From the NCBI GenBank assembly GCA_021784835.1, contig JAJYHI010000049.1, positions 1 to 58,171 on the forward strand: a stretch of DNA of 58,171 nucleotides, given 5' to 3'. Positions 52,474 through 58,171 of this stretch are shown one piece after another (the first letter of the stretch is position 1; the number at the start of each line of letters is the position of its first letter). The stretch comes from a bacterium. Its GTDB lineage: Bacteria; SZUA-79; Acidulodesulfobacterales; Acidulodesulfobacteraceae. Under the pieces are notes generated by a model. It saw nothing but the letters and a program-made list of their open reading frames with translations, ran no database searches and was not told the DNA's origin. The position numbers were made by a program, and so were the translations under genes.

Positions 52474-53696
52474 CCCTTAATAGCTTTTCCGAGATTAAAT
52501 ATCGGCAAATACATCGCTACTACCAATGTTCCGACGACTATTCCGAGGAATACTATTAAGGCTGGCTCCAGCATCTGAGTTAAATTATTAACCGCGTTAT
52601 CGACCTCCTCGTCGTAATAATCGGCAACTTTGTTAAGCATGGCGTCGAGATTTCCGGTTTTTTCTCCCACTATGACCATCTGGATAACAAGCGGCGGAAA
52701 TAGCTTGGTTTTATTGAGCGCGGAGCTTAAAGGCGAGCCGGAAGATACGTCCTCTTTAGTCTGTAAAAGCGCCTCCTCGATTATCTTATTTCCGCTTGTC
52801 TTAGAAACTATGCCTAATCCGGCAAGAATGGGAACGCCGCTTTCCACCATGGTAGAAAGGGTTCTTGCAAAACGGGCTATCGCTACTTTTTTAAGCAGAT
52901 TGCCTATGACCGGTATTTTAAGAAAAAGCTTGTCTATATTTCTTCTTCCGCTTTCTCTTTTTCCGTAGGTCTTGAACAAAAATACAAGTACGGCAAAGGC
53001 TATGAGGATATAAAAAATATACTCTCTCATAAAATCCGAGAAAGATATGACGTCTCTCGTCAGGGCCGGCAGTTTAGCTCCGACGCTTGCGAACAGATTT
53101 GCAAAAACTGGTATGACGAAAGTCATAAGTATTACTATGACTCCTATTGCGACGGCAAGGACGATTATGGGATATATCATCGCGCCTTTTATCTTTCGTT
53201 TCAATTTCAATATTTTTTCGAAATAAACCGCCAGCCTCTTAAAAACCCTGTCTAAAACTCCGCCTTTTTCGCCGGATTCGACGAGGCTTACGTATAAATC
53301 GTTAAAAACCCTCGGAAATTTTTTTAAACTGTCGGATAAAGAAGAGCCGCTCTCGATGCCTTCTCTTATTTTGGTTAAAATGCCTTTTAACTGCATGTCT
53401 TTCTGCTGTTCTATCATTATAGTCAAACCCTGAAGTATAGGCACTCCTGAATCTACGAGGGAAGAAAACTGCCTTGTAAACACGATGAGGTTATTGTCGC
53501 TTATTTTTGTTTTTGGACCTACTTCCTTGGTGGATTTAATGCTTAAGTTTAAAAAATCGTTTTTTTTCTTTACGTCTATGGGGAAAATGTCCATCTTGCG
53601 TATTGCTTCAAGCGCCTGTTCGGAACTCTGCGCCTCAATTTCTCCTTTAGTGTATTCACCGTTCCGTTTCTTCCCTCTCCACCTATATGCGGCCAT
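52470..53696 (-). CDS. pilC: Type IV pilus inner-membrane platform PilC
   Basis: A 408-aa T2SSF-type protein with two similar halves: [27 protein letters not shown]... and [78 protein letters not shown] and [40 protein letters not shown]-like termini hold the membrane helices. It transmits motor power to the pilus. 68 nt after pilT. Confidence 0.95.
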   Translation of the reverse strand: [408 protein letters not shown]

Positions 53697-53764
53697 TTAT
53701 TTTAGCTCTCCGGATTAATTAATCATTAGTGCATATAACATAATATACTAAATAATGCATAAAA

Positions 53765-54979
53765 TTATAGGCTGCCGAAATCTATTCCGGAAAAAGGCTT
53801 TGCGGCCGCGGTTTCAAGTTTGCCCGAAGCCGTCCCGCCGCCCGCCGCGCCCGCGCCCGCCATAACATTATTTGAACCTGCCCCGATTACTCCGGTAAGC
53901 CCTCCTTTAGAAATAAGTCCGGAACTTATGGCAAGTTTTAATTCGTCCGCGTCGGACGACCTGGAATAGGCATCTTCTTCGCCGATTATTTTTTTATTTA
54001 CGAGCGACGCCAGCGCCTGGTTTAACGTCTGCATTCCGTACTTTTCCTGTCCAAGCTGCAACTGAGAATAAATCTGGTGAATCTTGCTTTCCCTAATCAA
54101 GTTTCTAATGGCGGCGTTAGGTATCATAAGTTCCGCCGCCAGCACCCTGCCCGTGGTATCTATTCTGGGAATCAGGGTCTGAGACAGAACCGCCACGAGC
54201 GAAAGGGACAGCGAAGACCTTATTTCTGACTGCTGGCTCGGGGGAAATATGTCTATTACCCTGCTGATAGATTGAACGGCGGAGTTTGTATGCAGCGTAC
54301 CGAAGGTAAGATGTCCGGTTTCCGCAATGGTGATGGCCGCCGCCATGGTCTCCATATCCCTTATTTCGCCGATAAGAACGATATCCGGGTCTTCCCTTAA
54401 AATATGCTTCAAAGCTTCGGAAAAACTGTTGGAGTCCTGGCCGATTTCCCTCTGGTTTACGAGACATCCTTTGTGCTGAAAAACATATTCGATTGGGTCT
54501 TCGATAGTAATTATATGTTCATGCCTGGTTTGGTTTATGGAATCTATCATGGCGGCGAGAGTCGTAGTTTTGCCAGAACCGGTTGGGCCGGTTACCAATA
54601 TGAGTCCTCTTGGAGATTTTATGATTTCCTTTATTATAGGCGGAAGCCCAAGCGAATCTATGTTGGGAATTTCATGCGGAATAACCCTGAACGCTCCGGC
54701 TATTGACCCCCTGTCGTAATATAAATTGCCCCTGAATCTTGAAACGCCTTTCTGGCTGAAGGAAAAATCAAGCTCATGAGTTTCTTCGAGCTTTTTTTTC
54801 TGCATATCTGTAATAACGCTGTAACAAAGCCCCTGAGTATCCGCAGGAGTAAGAATCGGAAAATTTAAGGGAATTAAAGACCCCCTTAGCCTTATCTGGG
54901 GCGGCGTTCCAGCTGCGATATGAAGGTCTGAAGCCCCTTCATCGACCGTTGTTCTTAATAAATCGGCAATCGACGGCAT
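53765..54979 (-). CDS. pilT: Pilus retraction ATPase PilT
   Basis: A 404-aa hexameric motor. LLRTTVDEGASDLHIAAGTPPQIRLRG at the N-terminus, Walker A GPTGSGKTT (131-139), Asp box DPDIVLIGEIRDMETMAAAITIAETGHLTFGTLHTN. The last 50 residues are a Gly/Ala/Ser-rich tail (GVIGAGSNNVMAGAGAAGGGTASG) beyond the usual ~345-aa length. 93 nt after pilB. Confidence 0.95.
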   Translation of the reverse strand: MPSIADLLRTTVDEGASDLHIAAGTPPQIRLRGSLIPLNFPILTPADTQGLCYSVITDMQKKKLEETHELDFSFSQKGVSRFRGNLYYDRGSIAGAFRVIPHEIPNIDSLGLPPIIKEIIKSPRGLILVTGPTGSGKTTTLAAMIDSINQTRHEHIITIEDPIEYVFQHKGCLVNQREIGQDSNSFSEALKHILREDPDIVLIGEIRDMETMAAAITIAETGHLTFGTLHTNSAVQSISRVIDIFPPSQQSEIRSSLSLSLVAVLSQTLIPRIDTTGRVLAAELMIPNAAIRNLIRESKIHQIYSQLQLGQEKYGMQTLNQALASLVNKKIIGEEDAYSRSSDADELKLAISSGLISKGGLTGVIGAGSNNVMAGAGAAGGGTASGKLETAAAKPFSGIDFGSL

Positions 54980-55071
54980 ATATACCTCGCGTTAGTTTGT
55001 TGAAATATTATACGTTATTGTATAATTTATATATTATATAAAAATTAAAGACTGGAACGGCGGTTTTTTAT

Positions 55072-56922
55072 TTAGTCGGCATCATCTTCGTTTAAATACT
55101 GTATAATTTCTTCGAGCGAAGTCGTCCCGTCGAAAAACTTTTCCTTCGCGGAATCCCTAAGAGTCTGCATTCCGTTATTTACCGCAACCGCCTGTGTTTC
55201 GATTTCGTTGGCGTTTTCGTAAATTTTGTTTTTAATGTCGTCGTTTACGTTTAGCACTTCGTATATCGCGATTCTGCCTTTATATCCGGTTTTGTTGCAG
55301 GCATAACACCCCTTTGCCCTATAAAGGCGTTTCCCCGAAACTTCGTCCTCCGAAAACCCCGTTCCGGATATAATGCGAGGCTCCAGACGATAAAGCTCCT
55401 TGCATTCGTTGCATAATTTCCTGACGAGCCTCTGGGCGATTATAAGGTTTAAACTGGAAGCGACCAGAAACGGCTCTACTTTCATATTTATAAGCCTCGA
55501 TATAGTCGATGCGGCATTGTTGGTATGGATGGTCGAAAGGACCAGATGCCCCGTAAGAGCCGCCTTTATGGCAATCTCCGCCGTTTCCAGGTCTCTTATT
55601 TCGCCGACCATTATTATGTCCGGGTCCTGCCTTAAAAAAGACCTTAGCGCGGAAGCAAAAGTAAGGCCGATTTCTTCGTTGACGAACACCTGGTTTATGC
55701 CCTGAATATTGTATTCGACGGGGTCTTCGGCCGTGGAAATATTTACGTCGGGCCTGTTTACCTCGGAAAGCGCGCTGTATAGGGTCGTGGTTTTTCCGGA
55801 GCCGGTAGGGCCGGTAACCAGAATCATGCCGTACGGCCTGTGAATTGCCGTTTTAAAATCTTTCAGCTGCTTTTCCGAAAATCCCAGTTTTCGCATATCT
55901 AGCTGAAGATTGGATTTGTCCAATATTCTTATGACGATTTTTTCTCCGAAAAGGGTCGGAAGGCACGATACCCTCATATCGACCTCCCTGTTGTCGATTC
56001 TTGCTTTTATGCGGCCGTCCTGCGGCAGCCTTCTTTCCGAAATATCCATCTGGGACATTATTTTTAATCTTGAAATTATTGGATTTTTAAGCTGCGCCGG
56101 TATTTTCATCTGTTCTATCAATTTTCCGTCCATGCGGTATCTTATCCTGACTATGGATTCGTAGGGCTCTATGTGGATATCGCTTGCGCCCATTTTAACC
56201 CCGTCCAAAAGAACCTTATTGACGAATTTTATAATGGGCTGTTCGGAGGACGACTTTTGCAGTTCGGATATGTCAAGCTCCTCATCCGGCGCTTCTATGG
56301 CTATGGAATTAAGGTAGTCTTTATTTTCGGTAAGAATGCTGGATGCGTTGTAATATTTGGAAAGCGCCAAGGCAATTTCGTTTTCGGACGCGACTACTAT
56401 TTCGACGTTTAATCCGGTAAGAAATTTTATGTCGTCTAAGGCTTCGACTCTTGTAGGGTCGGATACCGCAAGATATATAGTGTTCCCCTGCCTTTTAAAG
56501 GGGATAACCTGAAGTTTGACGGCCAAATCGGGGGGAATAAGTTTTATTACGCTTTCGGGAATATCTTCGTCGAATAAATTTACCGTCGCCGCTCCAAATT
56601 CTTTAGACAGAAAAGCAACGAGGTCGGAATCTTTTATAAAACCGAGTTTCGTGAGTTGTTTCCCGATACTGCCGCCGACGCGCTTCTGCTCTTCGAGCGC
56701 CGTATTTAACTCCACGGGGGTTATTATGCCGCTTTTTACTAAAATCTCCCCGAGTTTTAAATCCCTTAACTTTTCTCCCTTTGCTATCCCCGACCTTATT
56801 CTTTCCTGAATCACAAGGGCATTGGATATGTCGCCGTTTTTAGCGATGCCGTGCTTTAATAAAATATCCCCTAATTTTTCGCCGGACAGCTTTCCTGAAG
56901 ACGACATAAATTCTTTATTCAT
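55072..56922 (-). CDS. pilB: Pilus extension ATPase PilB
   Basis: A 616-aa motor. Two N-terminal MshEN-type motifs (LGDILLKHGIAKNGDISNAL and LGEILVKSGIITPVELNTAL, residues 17-75, with LTKLGFIKDSDLVAFLSKEFG), then Walker A GPTGSGKTT (371-379), Walker B-like DIIMVGEIRD (435-444) and a zinc site of Cys504, Cys507, Cys539, Cys542. MshEN domains bind c-di-GMP in some homologues. 106 nt after aroE. Confidence 0.96.
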   Translation of the reverse strand: MNKEFMSSSGKLSGEKLGDILLKHGIAKNGDISNALVIQERIRSGIAKGEKLRDLKLGEILVKSGIITPVELNTALEEQKRVGGSIGKQLTKLGFIKDSDLVAFLSKEFGAATVNLFDEDIPESVIKLIPPDLAVKLQVIPFKRQGNTIYLAVSDPTRVEALDDIKFLTGLNVEIVVASENEIALALSKYYNASSILTENKDYLNSIAIEAPDEELDISELQKSSSEQPIIKFVNKVLLDGVKMGASDIHIEPYESIVRIRYRMDGKLIEQMKIPAQLKNPIISRLKIMSQMDISERRLPQDGRIKARIDNREVDMRVSCLPTLFGEKIVIRILDKSNLQLDMRKLGFSEKQLKDFKTAIHRPYGMILVTGPTGSGKTTTLYSALSEVNRPDVNISTAEDPVEYNIQGINQVFVNEEIGLTFASALRSFLRQDPDIIMVGEIRDLETAEIAIKAALTGHLVLSTIHTNNAASTISRLINMKVEPFLVASSLNLIIAQRLVRKLCNECKELYRLEPRIISGTGFSEDEVSGKRLYRAKGCYACNKTGYKGRIAIYEVLNVNDDIKNKIYENANEIETQAVAVNNGMQTLRDSAKEKFFDGTTSLEEIIQYLNEDDAD

Positions 56923-57028
56923 ATTTCAGCCTTTTTAATTTCACAAATTTCATAAACAGCGCGCCATAACTTTCGCCCTGCTAAAAATAATAATATCCTT
57001 TTCACATTTTACCATATAACGTAAAATT

Positions 57029-57925
57029 TTAAAATATGTCCTTAAGGCTTTCTTTTAGGATATTAAAATCTACTCTTTTCCCCGTCCATATATAAAAACT
57101 TTCTATCGCCTGAAAAAACAGCATGGAAAGCCCGTTTGCCGATTTTAAAGGTTTGCTTTTAAAAATGGTTAGTAAATCCTGCAGCTTTTCGGAATAGGAA
57201 ATATCCAGCAGAAAGGTTTTGTCCGATAAATTCTTTAGCCCGGAAACAAGATTTTTAATAGATTCGCGGGTGTCGTCCGAAGGCGTCGCCGTATTTAAAA
57301 TAAAATCCCATTCGCCAAAAAAATAATCGCTTGAAATTCCGGTTAAATTATAATCCGAATATGAAACATTAGAATCGGATTTTAACGCTATTTTCCATGA
57401 ATCGGATTCTTCTTTTAAAAATTTTGCTTTGCTTATGCCGCGGTTTACGATTAAAATATCGGCGGCTTTTTTTTTAACTAAAGCGTAAAGTATCGCCCTA
57501 GCCGCTCCGCCGGCCCCTAACAACAATACCCGCCCGCCGTTTAAATCTTTATTGAATTCATAGTTTACCGCCCTGATAAAACCGGTTATATCCGTATTGT
57601 ATCCTTTATAGACGCCGCCGTCTTCGAGATTTACGGTATTCACGGCGCCGGCAATTTCAGCTTCTTCGCTTATGGAATCTATATATTTTAAGGCTTCAGT
57701 TTTATACGGCCGGGTAATATTCGCGCCTTTTATGCCCATGGCCTTAAAACCGTTAAACGCGGCTGAGAATTTTTCCGGAGGAACGTCGAAAATTCCGTAG
57801 CAAAGACCGGCGCCGGCAATCTTAGACATCGTATTATGCAAGCGTGGAGAAAGGGAATATTTTATGTCGAAGCCGAAAATCCCCGTCATAGCCGCGGGAG
57901 TATATCCGGCATGTTTTAAGTCCAT
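57029..57925 (-). CDS. aroE: Shikimate dehydrogenase
   Basis: A 298-aa NADPH enzyme that reduces 3-dehydroshikimate. TGIFGFDIKYSLSPRLHNTM (14-33), ANITRPYKTEAL with catalytic Lys75, NTDITGF with Asp112, and the nucleotide loop LLLGAGGAARAIL (135-147). Together with aroK and aroC elsewhere in this window it belongs to the chorismate pathway. It lies upstream of pilB. Confidence 0.95.
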   Translation of the reverse strand: MDLKHAGYTPAAMTGIFGFDIKYSLSPRLHNTMSKIAGAGLCYGIFDVPPEKFSAAFNGFKAMGIKGANITRPYKTEALKYIDSISEEAEIAGAVNTVNLEDGGVYKGYNTDITGFIRAVNYEFNKDLNGGRVLLLGAGGAARAILYALVKKKAADILIVNRGISKAKFLKEESDSWKIALKSDSNVSYSDYNLTGISSDYFFGEWDFILNTATPSDDTRESIKNLVSGLKNLSDKTFLLDISYSEKLQDLLTIFKSKPLKSANGLSMLFFQAIESFYIWTGKRVDFNILKESLKDIF

Positions 57926-57964
57926 TTTATATTTATATTAAATTAAAAAATTAATTTTAATTTA

Positions 57965-57993
57965 ATAATACAAAATCGTTGCGTTTTTTTCAA
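57965..57993 (-). promoter_or_regulatory. aroE promoter
   Basis: On the minus strand TTGAAA (57988-57993), 17 bp, TATTAT (57965-57970), five of six bases in both boxes. Starts about 33 nt upstream of the ATG and may serve aroE and the pil genes after it. Beyond 57994 nothing more is seen to the end of the window. Confidence 0.5.
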
Positions 57994-58171
57994 TATGTTT
58001 TTATTTTTATGCTATTATTTTTTAAATTAAACGAATTAAAAGAATTCCCTAATCCAGACATAGACTCGCAAAATATTAAATAAAATTCACGGTAAAAACA
58101 CTAAAACCTCTTGTTATTCCTCAGTTTACGCGATATAATTTTATATGTTTTAAAATAAAATAACATATCAC

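Overview
The window looks like a chromosomal segment from an AT-rich, flagellated, piliated Gram-negative bacterium. The flagellin glycosylation locus, the type IV pilus layout and the aro/folE2/pil mixture resemble deltaproteobacterial-type genomes. Two surface-exposed flagellar proteins carry almost no basic residues. Together with the overall style, this suggests an acidophile, perhaps of the Sva0485/Acidulodesulfobacterium kind. That placement is inference only; there is no rRNA gene here to test it.

Region 1 (1-10.3 kb) is a nucleotide-sugar and surface-glycan locus with decaying edges. It opens with a frameshifted IS1380-like transposase remnant. Next come a CDP-glucose 4,6-dehydratase gene and a divergent set of cytidylyltransferase, 3,5-epimerase and sugar reductase genes, then a glycosyltransferase. 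Two radical SAM proteins flank a C-methyltransferase-like protein in an especially AT-rich block. A B12-radical SAM gene and a second rfbF copy are both wrecked by stops and frameshifts.

Region 2 (10.3-24.5 kb) is read entirely on the minus strand, from flagellin (fliC) through flaG, fliD and fliS into a run of large glycosyltransferases: two GT9 enzymes with long C-terminal extensions, a CgeB-like enzyme, an 876-aa GT9-like/GT2 fusion and a small GT2. A 208-aa protein I do not recognise and a methyltransferase are also included. The arrangement implies glycosylation of a Ser/Thr-rich flagellin, probably with sugars from region 1.

Region 3 (24.5-33 kb) has aroK, a RelE-type toxin-antitoxin pair and aroC (with an in-frame 39-bp palindrome), then a 155-bp x 3 tandem repeat element bounded by inverted repeats and carrying promoter-like sequences, then folE2 and the pilus assembly operon pilMNOPQ.

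Region 4 (33-48.3 kb) has a GT39 glycosyltransferase (plus strand), a TetR regulator with a DHA2 drug exporter, a small membrane protein, and the translation/RNA operon rimP-nusA-infB-rbfA-nrnA-truB-rpsO-pnp followed by an M16 peptidase. The rimP leader carries a strong promoter and an intrinsic-terminator hairpin that runs directly into the start codon, a layout suited to NusA autoregulation.

Region 5 (48.4-58 kb) is aroE followed by pilB-pilT-pilC-pilS-pilR-truA, encoding the pilus motors, the inner-membrane platform and a two-component system. I found no tRNA, rRNA or CRISPR array. The most noteworthy items are the rimP leader, the palindrome inside aroC, the promoter-bearing repeat array, the charge-depleted filament proteins and the flagellin leader.
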